Source of the DNA: Frigoriglobus tundricola
GTDB taxonomy: Bacteria; Planctomycetota; Planctomycetia; Gemmatales; Gemmataceae
DNA length: 64,000 nucleotides
NCBI RefSeq assembly: GCF_013128195.2
Contig: NZ_CP053452.2
Location: 1,922,001 to 1,986,000, forward strand
Direction of reading: 5' to 3'
The position numbers were made by a program, and so were the translations under genes. This document shows, piece after piece, positions 1 through 7,073 of the stretch (position 1 is its first letter; every line of letters starts with the position of its first letter). The notes under the pieces were generated by a model. The model did not search any database, was not told the DNA's origin, and was given only the letters and a program-made list of their open reading frames with translations.

Positions 1-1
1 C

Positions 2-766
2 ATCGCTTTCAACCCGCGATCGGCGCGCGACCCCGACTACTGCCGCTCGTTGGGGGAGAACATCCGGATGAATGGCCAGCAGGTGCCGCTCATTGGCTTC
101 TACCAAGTTGAGCGTTTTCAGGTCGCCGACGGCGGGTGCCGGGTCGTGGGGATGCAGCTTGCCGGTCTGACCGAGGCGCTCGCCTTGGATCTGGGCAAGC
201 AGCCCACTGCGGCTGAGCTGCTGATGGCACAGGCTTCTGTGGATTTGTACAAGGAGTTCCTCCCGCCGCTCGACCGAGCGCAGTTGTATCGGTCGCTGCT
301 CGATGCCCGCGGATGTACCGCCGTGCAACTCGCGCACGATCTGTGCGTCAGCGACAGCACGGTCGGCAAATACCTTTCTCTCCTCACCCTACCGGCCAAC
401 CTTCAGCAACAGATCAACGCGGGCACACTGGAATTCAGCAAGGCGTGCGTCCTCGCCCAGGAACCAGATCCCGTCCGTCAACTCGAACTGGCGATGGCGG
501 CGCCGAACCTGAGTAGAACCGCTCTCGCCAGGCTGGCCATGAAGGGTCGCCGTGCGAAGGCCACGTCAGAAAAGTTCTCAAAAGTGCGCTGCCAATTGGT
601 GAACGGAACCATCGTTACGGTTTCCGGCGCGGGCCTCGATTGGGAGGGTCTAATAGACGCGATATCCGCTGCCCTCGACTACGCACGCAAAGCGCATCGG
701 GATTCGCTGGATATTAAGACAGCGGAAAAAGTGTGGAAGGAAAGAGCGAGCGGCAAGAAAGTGTAG
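2..766 (+). CDS. ParB/RepB/Spo0J-family protein, 5' end outside window
   Basis: The frame is open to the first bases of the window, so the start lies outside it; 255 codons including the stop are visible. The first 35 visible residues hold the end of a ParB-type N-terminal domain (NPR, then LGENIRMNGQQVPLIGF). Around residues 100-125 a helix-turn-helix reads QLAHDLCVSDSTVGKYLSLL, like the DNA-reading helix of KorB/ParB. ParB proteins bind centromere-like sites in DNA segregation, and relatives on mobile elements can also be regulators. No parA is visible. A TTG at 50 would give only a truncated product. The gene leads a same-strand row of membrane and transfer-type genes, so it is read as part of the integrated element. 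Confidence 0.8.
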   Translation: MAFNPRSARDPDYCRSLGENIRMNGQQVPLIGFYQVERFQVADGGCRVVGMQLAGLTEALALDLGKQPTAAELLMAQASVDLYKEFLPPLDRAQLYRSLLDARGCTAVQLAHDLCVSDSTVGKYLSLLTLPANLQQQINAGTLEFSKACVLAQEPDPVRQLELAMAAPNLSRTALARLAMKGRRAKATSEKFSKVRCQLVNGTIVTVSGAGLDWEGLIDAISAALDYARKAHRDSLDIKTAEKVWKERASGKKV

Positions 767-795
767 CTCGAATCTTACTCAAACTGGAAGGGCCT

Positions 796-1059
796 ATGGT
801 GCAATTCAATCCCGCCGACCCTCTGTTAAGGCTCACGTTCATAGTCTGCTGTGTGGTATTCACGATTGCATTCTTCGTGGAAGTGGGCAGCTACCTGGTC
901 TGGTGCGTCCGCGTCATTGAGAAAATCCGTGAACGGCGGCATCAGCGGGTGCTGGAACTGCTCGACCGACAACTCGCGGCGGACAAGCTGAAGTGGGCCG
1001 CGCGGGAGGATATTCCGCTCCCGCCAATCCCCGAACCTCCTCACGAAAGGAAAACGTGA
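796..1059 (+). CDS. Small membrane protein, copy A of a tandem trio
   Basis: 87 residues. One long hydrophobic segment (about residues 11-36) is followed by a charged helix, IEKIRERRHQRVLELLDRQ, and a Pro-rich tail. The start at 796 is chosen because GGAAGGG lies just upstream; an earlier ATG at 733 would overlap the ParB-like gene by 34 bases. The same charged helix recurs in the next two genes, so the three are tandem paralogues. I know no named family. Likely topology is a short outer or membrane N-terminus with the charged helix in the cytoplasm. The gene overlaps the next by 4 bases (GTGA), which suggests translational coupling. The function is unknown; the position before a TraG-like ATPase suggests a role with it. 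Confidence 0.75.
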   Translation: MVQFNPADPLLRLTFIVCCVVFTIAFFVEVGSYLVWCVRVIEKIRERRHQRVLELLDRQLAADKLKWAAREDIPLPPIPEPPHERKT

Positions 1060-1301
1060 CAGCCGTTCTTGCGTGGATTGTCAAAGTGCTGCTTTCGCTC
1101 GTGGTCGTCATCTGTGTGTTCGTGGGGGCCACGGGTTTCTTCCTGCACGTTTTCAACACGGTGATTTGGTCGCTGCGCGCCCTCGACGGCATTCGCGAGC
1201 GGAAGCACCAGAGGGTGCTCGAACTGCTCGACAAGCAGATTGTTGCGGACAAGGCGAAGTGGCCTGCCGCCGAGCAGGCGCCCCTTCCGGTATCTGAGTA
1301 G
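1056..1301 (+). CDS. Small membrane protein, copy B of a tandem trio
   Basis: 81 residues. A GTG start at 1056 overlaps the stop of copy A (GTGA) and follows GAAAGGA. An upstream in-frame start at 993 would overlap copy A deeply and is not favoured. The N-terminal hydrophobic segment covers about residues 4-30, followed by LDGIRERKHQRVLELLDKQ, nearly the same helix as in copy A, and then a short acidic/Pro tail. Between copies A and B the charged helix is much better kept than the membrane segment, which suggests that this helix is the functional or partner-binding part. Confidence 0.75.
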   Translation: MTAVLAWIVKVLLSLVVVICVFVGATGFFLHVFNTVIWSLRALDGIRERKHQRVLELLDKQIVADKAKWPAAEQAPLPVSE

Positions 1302-1346
1302 CAGTTTCAGTACATCCGTCCACTCCATTAACCGAGCAGGTGACTC

Positions 1347-1595
1347 ATGATCGATCCCGAACTCATGTTCAAAATCAGTGTGTGGTCGTCCCTCACAGGC
1401 GCGGTAGCGCTAATCTTTCTCACCCCACCCACAATCTTCTGCAACTACGTCAGGTTCCGGAGGCTGCTGGACGGCATCCGAGAACGTGAACACACTCGCG
1501 TCATCGCCCAACTCGACAAGGAAATCGAACTGCAACGCATGAAGACCCTCACTCCAGCCAAGAGAGAACATGACTCGACTGCTCCAGTTAGCTAG
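1347..1595 (+). CDS. Small membrane protein, copy C of a tandem trio
   Basis: 82 residues, ATG start with GAGCAGGTG upstream. The hydrophobic segment covers about residues 10-33, then comes LDGIREREHTRVIAQLDKE, the divergent third version of the shared helix. The 3' end overlaps the start of the TraG-like gene by 26 bases, so the trio and the ATPase probably form one operon. The copy is the least like the other two in both membrane segment and tail. Function unknown. Confidence 0.75.
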   Translation: MIDPELMFKISVWSSLTGAVALIFLTPPTIFCNYVRFRRLLDGIREREHTRVIAQLDKEIELQRMKTLTPAKREHDSTAPVS

Positions 1596-3249
1596 CTGCC
1601 TGACTATCGGCTACTCCGCAGCACTGCTCTGCATCATCGTCCCGTACCTCTGGGTCGTGCCAATCGTCCTCACCATCGCGCTGTCGTCCCGGCGCGTGGT
1701 GCGACTCAGTAGTCACGGTACGGCGCGATGGGCAGATGCTTACCGCGATATCAAGCATCTGCTGTGGGGAAGCGGCATCATTCTGGGCTACGTGCCCGGC
1801 AGGATTGCGCTCCGCGAAGGCTTTCGGGCGCTGTGGAACAACGAACCGGGGTGTTGCAGTACTTTCTTAACATCCTTAAGGCGGAAACAGCCGCCAAGGA
1901 TCGTTCGCCTGACTGATGCGGTTCACGTTTTGTGCTGCGCCCCGACAGGCGCTGGCAAGGGGCAATCAATCGTGCTTCCGCATATTACGACATGTATCGA
2001 TTCGATGGTAATCATCGACCCGAAAAAGGAGAACTGGAAGTTTTCGGCGGCGATGCGTGAACGCATGAATCATAAGGTGATCGTCCTCGACCCAATGGGA
2101 GATGGGCACAGTTTCAACACACTGGATCTCATCGACCCTGAATCCGAAACGGCGATTGACGACATTCGCGCGGCTTCAGAAGCCTTGATTGTTAAAACTG
2201 GCCATGAACATGACCTGCACTGGAATGCTTCGGCGGAAGTGATGATATCCGGCCTCACGGCAGCCTGTGTCGCCTACGCTTCTAAGGATGACAGAAATTA
2301 TCAGACGGTGAGAAGTCTACTCACCAACAATGAAAAACGGCAAGCGGTTGTTCAGCTTATGCAGACATCGGATAAGTTCGGCGGGATTTTGGCCAGGTTA
2401 GGGGCACAGATCGCGCAGTTTGAAGGCAAGGAGCTGGCGTCGGTCTTAACTTCCGCAAACCGACATTTGAATTTCATGGATTCGCCCGCCATCGCCCGGT
2501 GCATGAAGTCGTCGGACTTCGACCCCGGCGACCTTAACACGGGCAGAATGACGATCTACTGTGTGGTCCCTCCAGAGTACCAACGCAGCCTCGCTCCGCT
2601 CCAGCGCCTGTGGCTGACCTCACTGCTCCGAGTCGTCGTCAAAGGAGGGGAGTTAAAGCGCAAAGTGTCGTTTGTGTGTGATGAGGCGGCCAGCCTCGGC
2701 CACCTCGAAATCATGGATGATGCAGTGGATAAGTACCGTTCGTATGGGGTGCGGCTGCTGCTCATATATCAGACTTTATCACAATTGCAATTATGTTGGC
2801 CCGACGGGCGAGATCAGACAGTTCTGGGGAATTGCACACAGGTGTTCTTTGGCATCAACCACTTGCCAACTGCCGAATACATCGCAAACCGTCTGGGCGA
2901 TTTTACCCAGATCGTAACGAACGGAGGGACAAACCAAAGCACCTCCCGCCAATCGGGAGAAAAATCCGGAAGCGTGAGCCACACATCGGGCAGTAACCAA
3001 GGATGGAATCAGGCGGGTCGCAAGCTCCTGATGGCCTCAGAAATCATGCAACTCAATCAACGGCAAGCGATCACCTTCCATCCGGGCGTACCGCCGATCA
3101 TGAGCTGGCTCGTGAGATTTTACGAGGGCTTCCGCACAGAGAACGGCATGGGTGTGTTTCGGGTGCTCATGGACACCCTGTCCCTTCTCGTGTTGGCAAT
3201 AATCGTCGCCGCGATTTCCACGGCGATGGCCATCCACGGGGTCAAGTGA
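1570..3249 (+). CDS. VirD4/TraG-family type IV coupling ATPase
   Basis: 559 residues. Type IV coupling proteins are membrane-anchored hexameric ATPases that hand DNA or protein substrates to a conjugation channel. Two N-terminal membrane segments occupy about residues 5-38. Walker A is APTGAGKG near residues 124-131 and Walker B is SFVCDEAASLG near residue 368. DPKKENW, shortly after Walker A, is typical of the TraG/VirD4 family. An additional hydrophobic segment lies at the extreme C-terminus (about residues 532-555), which is not usual for VirD4. The start overlaps the third small membrane protein. No relaxase or mating-channel gene is in the window, so the substrate is unknown; these may lie to the left on the same element. 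Confidence 0.88.
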   Translation: MTRLLQLASCLTIGYSAALLCIIVPYLWVVPIVLTIALSSRRVVRLSSHGTARWADAYRDIKHLLWGSGIILGYVPGRIALREGFRALWNNEPGCCSTFLTSLRRKQPPRIVRLTDAVHVLCCAPTGAGKGQSIVLPHITTCIDSMVIIDPKKENWKFSAAMRERMNHKVIVLDPMGDGHSFNTLDLIDPESETAIDDIRAASEALIVKTGHEHDLHWNASAEVMISGLTAACVAYASKDDRNYQTVRSLLTNNEKRQAVVQLMQTSDKFGGILARLGAQIAQFEGKELASVLTSANRHLNFMDSPAIARCMKSSDFDPGDLNTGRMTIYCVVPPEYQRSLAPLQRLWLTSLLRVVVKGGELKRKVSFVCDEAASLGHLEIMDDAVDKYRSYGVRLLLIYQTLSQLQLCWPDGRDQTVLGNCTQVFFGINHLPTAEYIANRLGDFTQIVTNGGTNQSTSRQSGEKSGSVSHTSGSNQGWNQAGRKLLMASEIMQLNQRQAITFHPGVPPIMSWLVRFYEGFRTENGMGVFRVLMDTLSLLVLAIIVAAISTAMAIHGVK

Positions 3250-3256
3250 GGAGATC

Positions 3257-3514
3257 ATGTCGAAAGTTACGGACCTGATGAAGGACGACCGCTCGGGCGG
3301 TCCTGCACCAACCAATGAAGGAGTTAGCCGGCTCTTCAAGGAGATCGGCGCCGAGCTGAGTCACCAGGCCAAGGCCGGTGCCCACGAGATGGCGGCGGCC
3401 CTGTTCCGCACTCATGACGGTTTCGTGATGTACGGCAGGGAGGGCAAGGAAGACAACACGGTCGAGCACGGTCTGCCGGAAGCGGCAAAGGAGAACGACG
3501 GGATCGAGCGGTAA
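3257..3514 (+). CDS. Small soluble hypothetical protein of the mobile element
   Basis: 85 residues, ATG preceded by GAGGAGATC, 7 bases after the coupling-protein stop, so probably in the same operon. The product is charged and without a membrane segment; its middle (about residues 24-50) looks helical. I do not recognise a family. It is the first of a row of very short genes lying between the ATPase and the excisionase-like gene. Confidence 0.65.
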   Translation: MSKVTDLMKDDRSGGPAPTNEGVSRLFKEIGAELSHQAKAGAHEMAAALFRTHDGFVMYGREGKEDNTVEHGLPEAAKENDGIER

Positions 3515-3554
3515 GCGTCACGTTCGACCCACACCCTTAACTCGGAGATATCTC

Positions 3555-3719
3555 ATGAGCTGCGAGTTTTTCTTGCTCTGCATGATGCTGTCGCCAGTCA
3601 TGCTCGTTGCTATGTCGCGGATCATCCTCGACCGCGTTGATAAGGAGGGCAAGATCAAGGGCGCTGTCGCAAAGAAGGCCGGTTCCACCCTCATGTGGTG
3701 GCTCTTTAGGGGGCTGTAA
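3555..3719 (+). CDS. 54-residue membrane microprotein
   Basis: ATG at 3555 with CGGAG upstream. The N-terminal half is hydrophobic (FFLLCMMLSPVMLVAM), followed by a basic stretch with DKEGKIKG and a C-terminal aromatic patch MWWLFRGL. This is the pattern of a one-pass inner-membrane peptide with a basic cytoplasmic part. No family is recognised. The reading frame after its TAA stays open for 30 more codons and encodes a second hydrophobic peptide; see the finding at 3720. Confidence 0.55.
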   Translation: MSCEFFLLCMMLSPVMLVAMSRIILDRVDKEGKIKGAVAKKAGSTLMWWLFRGL

Positions 3720-3844
3720 CTCATCGAAACCATCTGGCTTCTACTCCTGGTCGTCGTCTGGCTCTACTGCACGCTGCCGCGTCCGCCCGGCCTGCAGCCG
3801 CTTCCGGTGTGACTTTAGCTCCCGACCTTCCCGAGGATTCCCCC

Positions 3845-4006
3845 GTGATCGATCTGCTAACGAACGCGCTGATGGGGATGGGCCTTATCGGCTGTCTCCT
3901 GCTTACGGCAGTCCTGACGGCTGTGTACTACCTGTCCAAGTCCGGCCAGCTCACCACGCTGGTCGAGAAATACACCAAACCGACCGATCCGCCACCCCAG
4001 GCCTGA
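3845..4006 (+). CDS. 53-residue membrane microprotein
   Basis: GTG at 3845 is chosen because GAGGA lies 7 bases upstream; a GTG at 3809 in the same frame is possible but less well placed. The product has one hydrophobic segment (LIGCLLLTAVLTAVYYL, about residues 15-31) and a polar C-terminus ending in a Pro-rich tail (TDPPPQA). It could be a holin-like or accessory membrane peptide of the element. No family recognised. Confidence 0.55.
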   Translation: MIDLLTNALMGMGLIGCLLLTAVLTAVYYLSKSGQLTTLVEKYTKPTDPPPQA

Positions 4007-4060
4007 TCACTGGCCGTCGCGGTTCCGCCCACAATCTTTCTTCCGACCCTGGAGAACAAC

Positions 4061-4186
4061 GTGGAACTGATTCTCGTCTTCCTGTGCTTAGCGATCGGCA
4101 TCGGCCAGATCATCAAGTGGGCCACGAGCTACCCGACCGCCACGAAGGTCGTTGCGAAGGGGGTGTTCTTCCGCCTGTTCCGGTAA
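4061..4186 (+). CDS. 41-residue membrane microprotein
   Basis: GTG start with GGAGAAC 5 bases upstream. The sequence begins with a short hydrophobic helix (LILVFLCLAIGIGQII) and ends in a basic amphipathic stretch (ATKVVAKGVFFRLFR). It is very short, but the ribosome-binding site, codon use and its place in a regularly spaced row of similar genes support it. Function unknown. Confidence 0.5.
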   Translation: MELILVFLCLAIGIGQIIKWATSYPTATKVVAKGVFFRLFR

Positions 4187-4225
4187 TTCACGGCGGGGTC
4201 GCCCACCCCGTTGTTGGAGGAACTC

Positions 4226-4423
4226 ATGCCCCTCCGCCCCAATTCGGCTCTTGCGGACGACGTGTGTGCCGCATCCGCAGCGTACCTGTTCAATCTCTTA
4301 CCCGACCTTGTGAAACTTCCCGCGCCGGAGCAGTTCCAGCGACTGGCCGCCCATTTTGAAGCCGCTCTGCTGGCCTATCACGACGGCATCAACGGGTGGC
4401 TTCCTGAACCGTCCCAAAACTAA
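4226..4423 (+). CDS. 65-residue hypothetical protein
   Basis: ATG at 4226 follows GGAGG at 4216-4220; in-frame TTG codons at 4211 and 4214 are upstream but poorly placed. The product is mostly helical, acidic and without a membrane segment (for example PEQFQRLAAHFEAALLAY). No family is recognised. It is similar in size and composition to the following gene, and both carry a short N-terminal region followed by an amphipathic helix. Confidence 0.55.
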   Translation: MPLRPNSALADDVCAASAAYLFNLLPDLVKLPAPEQFQRLAAHFEAALLAYHDGINGWLPEPSQN

Positions 4424-4428
4424 ATCCA

Positions 4429-4446
4429 GCCGCCCTTCGGGGCGGC
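4429..4446 (+). terminator. UUCG-capped stem-loop
   Basis: A perfect 7-bp stem GCCGCCC / GGGCGGC closes a TTCG tetraloop right after the stop of the 65-residue gene and 17 bases before the next GTG. There is no T-run, so it may be a transcript-stabilising or translation-modulating hairpin rather than a classical terminator. Confidence 0.5.
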
Positions 4447-4463
4447 GCTTCTTCGGAGAAGAC

Positions 4464-4652
4464 GTGACTGTCGAACAGATGAGTTTCGTCGCCGAGTACG
4501 TCAAGGCGCGCATCGGCCGACTGAATCAGGCACTGCAAGCTAAGCTCGCCGACTTGCTCGACGAGGACCAACCGGCCCTGGAACAGGGGCTGAACGCTTT
4601 GCTGCTGGCCGAACTGGTGCCCGAACCGTGGAACCCGGCCTGGGACATGTAG
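4464..4652 (+). CDS. 62-residue hypothetical protein
   Basis: GTG at 4464 with CGGAGAA upstream; a longer frame back to 4356 would overlap the previous gene and run through the stem-loop. The product is a helical, acidic protein (KARIGRLNQALQAKL, then DLLDEDQPALEQ) ending in a Pro/Trp-rich tail (PEPWNPAWDM). Not recognised. The next 163 bases to 4815 show no convincing gene. Confidence 0.5.
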   Translation: MTVEQMSFVAEYVKARIGRLNQALQAKLADLLDEDQPALEQGLNALLLAELVPEPWNPAWDM

Positions 4653-4815
4653 AGAGAACCCGCCGCACCTTGTAGCGCCGCTTCTCGGTCGGATCGAACT
4701 GACACTCGCTCCGGTTCTGTCCGAGGTGGCGTCAATCTTGCAGTTCTTGTCGTTCAGGAAATTCAGCGGTACGAGCAACGGGTGCCCGTCCCGCACCTAA
4801 TCAGGGGATGCAGCA

Positions 4816-5022
4816 ATGAAAGATGCGGATCGATCTGCGGGCGATTTCCCGCCGCTGCGCGAGCAACAGGCCCTTTTCGGCGAATGGACACAGGATTACG
4901 CCGAGGCGAAGGACCGGGACGGCAAGGCTGCGTTCGGGGCGATCCTGAACGGGGTGAGCGCCCCCTCTCCTCAATCCGGCATCGACAATCAACGAGATCG
5001 CGAAGACGGGATCGGGAGATGA
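4816..5022 (+). CDS. 68-residue charged hypothetical protein
   Basis: ATG at 4816 after CAGGGGATGCAGCA, which contains a possible ribosome-binding site. The product is polar and charged with no membrane segment (FGEWTQDYAEAKDRDGKAAF in the middle). No family is recognised. It lies on the same strand, 83 bases before the excisionase-like gene. A 27-codon GTG frame at 5026-5109 in between ends in ATGA with that gene but is too short to assert. Confidence 0.45.
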   Translation: MKDADRSAGDFPPLREQQALFGEWTQDYAEAKDRDGKAAFGAILNGVSAPSPQSGIDNQRDREDGIGR

Positions 5023-5105
5023 GTCGTGACTGCCCCAGGGACCGTTGAACCGAAGGTTGATCGGCGCACGATCCAACTCCTTGACTGCCAACCGAGGTGT
5101 CTTCC

Positions 5106-5378
5106 ATGACCATTGAGGAACGACTGGAGAAGATCGAGGGATTGCTCTTCGCCCTCGTCGAGCGGGAGTCCGTCAAGGAATACTACGAGATCGAGGAGTT
5201 CGCCCGGATGGTCGGTCGCGAACCGTTCACCTGCCGCGAGTGGGCGCGTCTCGGGCGGGTCCGGGCCGAGAAAAAGCTCAGCGGGCGCGGCGCTCATGCC
5301 CGCTGGGTCGTCAGCCACGAGGAGTTGCTGCGCTACCGCAAGCAGGGACTGCTGCCATTCAACCGAACACTGATTTGA
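5106..5378 (+). CDS. Excisionase-like winged-helix DNA-binding protein
   Basis: 90 residues. ATG at 5106 has GAGG 8 bases upstream and overlaps the stop of a tiny upstream frame. Residues about 25-55 (EFARMVGREPFTCREWARLG) follow the pattern of MerR/AlpA-type 'excisionase family' helix-turn-helix domains, in which a Trp in the recognition helix is typical; a basic stretch and RYRKQGLLP follow. It is convergent with the integrase and overlaps its 3' end by 20 bases. This pairing supports a role as recombination directionality factor or regulator of the element. The amino-terminal coiled helix (EERLEKIEGLLFALVER) could dimerise it. Confidence 0.7.
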   Translation: MTIEERLEKIEGLLFALVERESVKEYYEIEEFARMVGREPFTCREWARLGRVRAEKKLSGRGAHARWVVSHEELLRYRKQGLLPFNRTLI

Positions 5379-6672
5379 TCGCCTCCTGCTGGGTAGAGGG
5401 GTACAGGTGGGCGTACCGCCGGGACATGTCCGGGGACATGTGGCCGCACCATTCCTGTAGCACCCGCTGATCCACTCCCTTGCTCGCACACGCACTCACG
5501 AAACTGTGTCGGAGCGTGTGCAACCCCCGCACATTTTCCCACTTACTCTCCCGCAGGGTCCGGCTGAAGTGGTCGTGGACCTCGTCCTTGGTGAGTGCGG
5601 ATGGGGCGACGCTTTCCCGCTGCTTTACGGTCGCGAGTCGCCCCTTCAGTCCCGAGGGCCGCTTCTTTTCGTCCAGGTGCCCGGTGGTCCGGCTCCGCTT
5701 CTTGCTCCGGGCGACGGTCCCGGTCTGGCAAAACAGCGCCGGACCGCCCGGATGGCTCTTCAGCCAGTCGGTCAGCACATCCCGCAAGAACGGGGTCAGG
5801 GGAATTCGACGGCTCGTCCGCCGCCCGCGACTCCGCTTCTTCTCCCGGATCGTGACCACGTTCTTGTCGAAGTCGATGTCCGCGGTCAACACGCGGAGAA
5901 TCTCGCTCCGCCGCGCGCCCGTGTGTGCCGCAAAGCAGACCAGGGGGTAGATCCACGGGTGCGCGGCCCTCTCTTTCACATGCGCCAGCAGCTCGGCGAC
6001 TTCGGGAGCGGTCAGGTAAAGCGATTCCCAGAGGGTGGACGGGTCGCTCGCGGCGCCGAGTTGCCGCGTCACCTCGGCCAGCGTCATGAACGGCGACTTG
6101 TCGTCCGTCTTCGGATACCGGAGCCCGCGGGACGGGAATGTCCCGGTAATCAGTCCCATCGCCCCGCCCCAGTTCCACGCCGCGCGAAACGTCGAGAGTT
6201 CTTTGCGGATGGTCGCCGTGGCGATTTCGGACCCGGCTCGTGTGGTCACGTAGCTCTGCAACACATGGAGGGTGAGTTCGGTCAGCGTCAAACCGCCGCC
6301 GAGAACGCGACAGAGATGGCTGAAGTGCAGCCGGCACGTGGCAAGCGTGTTTGCCTCCAGTGTGCCGTTGCCGTGTGTGGTCAGGTATTGGTCCCTGAGA
6401 TGGGAAAGGGAGACCGCTTGGCGCGGCGCTCCGGGGACTGTGACCGAAGGAGTCGCGGGCGGCTTACCGTCGTGCTGGACGAACGAAACAATGTCCGTCC
6501 CGTCCGGCAGGGTGATGAGTTTTTGTTTCAGCCGCATGAGCAGGTAATCGACCTGCGCGGCCTTGGCATCCGCCTCCGAAACGGAGACCTTGCCGAGAGT
6601 GAAGCCGTGAAGCTTACCGCGAAAGAAGAATTGGACGCGGTAGCTGCCGTTCCGTTCTTGCAGAGACGCCAT
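5359..6672 (-). CDS. Tyrosine recombinase / integrase
   Basis: 437 residues. Site-specific recombinase that would integrate and excise the element at the neighbouring tRNA gene. The N-terminus is a beta-rich arm-type region (GSYRVQFFFRGKLHGFTLGK), then a SAM-like core-binding domain (about 88-180), then the catalytic domain. Catalytic residues visible are R254 in TGARRSE, a Lys-rich beta-hairpin near 278, H385-x-x-R388 in HTLRHS, H411 in CGHM and the nucleophile Y420 in SRRYAHLYP. All are present, so the enzyme looks active. It ends convergently with the excisionase-like gene, and its start lies 126 bp from the tRNA-Leu 3' end. Confidence 0.93.
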   Translation of the reverse strand: MASLQERNGSYRVQFFFRGKLHGFTLGKVSVSEADAKAAQVDYLLMRLKQKLITLPDGTDIVSFVQHDGKPPATPSVTVPGAPRQAVSLSHLRDQYLTTHGNGTLEANTLATCRLHFSHLCRVLGGGLTLTELTLHVLQSYVTTRAGSEIATATIRKELSTFRAAWNWGGAMGLITGTFPSRGLRYPKTDDKSPFMTLAEVTRQLGAASDPSTLWESLYLTAPEVAELLAHVKERAAHPWIYPLVCFAAHTGARRSEILRVLTADIDFDKNVVTIREKKRSRGRRTSRRIPLTPFLRDVLTDWLKSHPGGPALFCQTGTVARSKKRSRTTGHLDEKKRPSGLKGRLATVKQRESVAPSALTKDEVHDHFSRTLRESKWENVRGLHTLRHSFVSACASKGVDQRVLQEWCGHMSPDMSRRYAHLYPSTQQEAIKSVFG

Positions 6673-6713
6673 TGCTCGGCCCTCCGCAGTATCACCCCAA
6701 CTTCAGGCAACTG

Positions 6714-6733
6714 ACTTTGCCAGAACTTTGCCA
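6714..6733. repeat. Two 9-bp direct repeats upstream of integrase
   Basis: ACTTTGCCA occurs at 6714-6722 and again at 6725-6733, an 11-bp spacing (one helical turn), between the integrase start and the tRNA 3' end. The spacing and place fit an arm-type integrase or excisionase binding site that could also control the integrase promoter. Confidence 0.45.
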
Positions 6734-6798
6734 AGTCTATCAGAGATCGCGAGGGCGTGGGGCTCGGCAGATGCCGTAACCCCTTTTCTGACTTCAAG

Positions 6799-6882
6799 TG
6801 CCGGAGACAGGACTTGAACCTGCACGGGATTGCTCCCGCCAGCCCCTCAAGCTGGTGCGTCTGCCAATTCCGCCACTCCGGC
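6799..6882 (-). tRNA. tRNA-Leu (anticodon GAG)
   Basis: Read on the minus strand, an 84-nt class II tRNA: acceptor stem GCCGGAG / CTCCGGC with discriminator A, anticodon stem CCAGC / GCTGG around loop TTGAGGG (anticodon GAG), a long variable arm CGGGA / TCCCG, and a T-arm with GGTTCAAGT. No CCA is encoded. Its 3' end (6799) faces the integrase, so the last bases of the gene are the likely attachment site of the element to the left. Confidence 0.95.
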
Positions 6883-7073
6883 GTGTGAGGAAATGATAAG
6901 GCTTTTCGTGTCGATCGTCCAGTTGCACTCTCTCAAGTCAAAATCAGAGTGCCGTGACCCGCCGCAATCAGGAACACGACCCAGGTCCGAGTACCCATCC
7001 TACGGCTTGCCCCGCCCGTTCGGCCAGTCCCCGGTGCGACGACAAATCGCCTTTGCCCACTCCAGAAGCGCCC

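Noticed and set aside
4653-4815. Possible small genes in the 163-bp gap before the charged hypothetical gene
   Set aside because: Short frames exist on the plus strand but none has a start with a ribosome-binding site or a protein-like sequence.
5026-5109. 27-codon GTG frame between the charged gene and the excisionase-like gene
   Set aside because: Ends in ATGA with the next gene, but it is too short, has no good ribosome-binding site and no conserved pattern that I can see.
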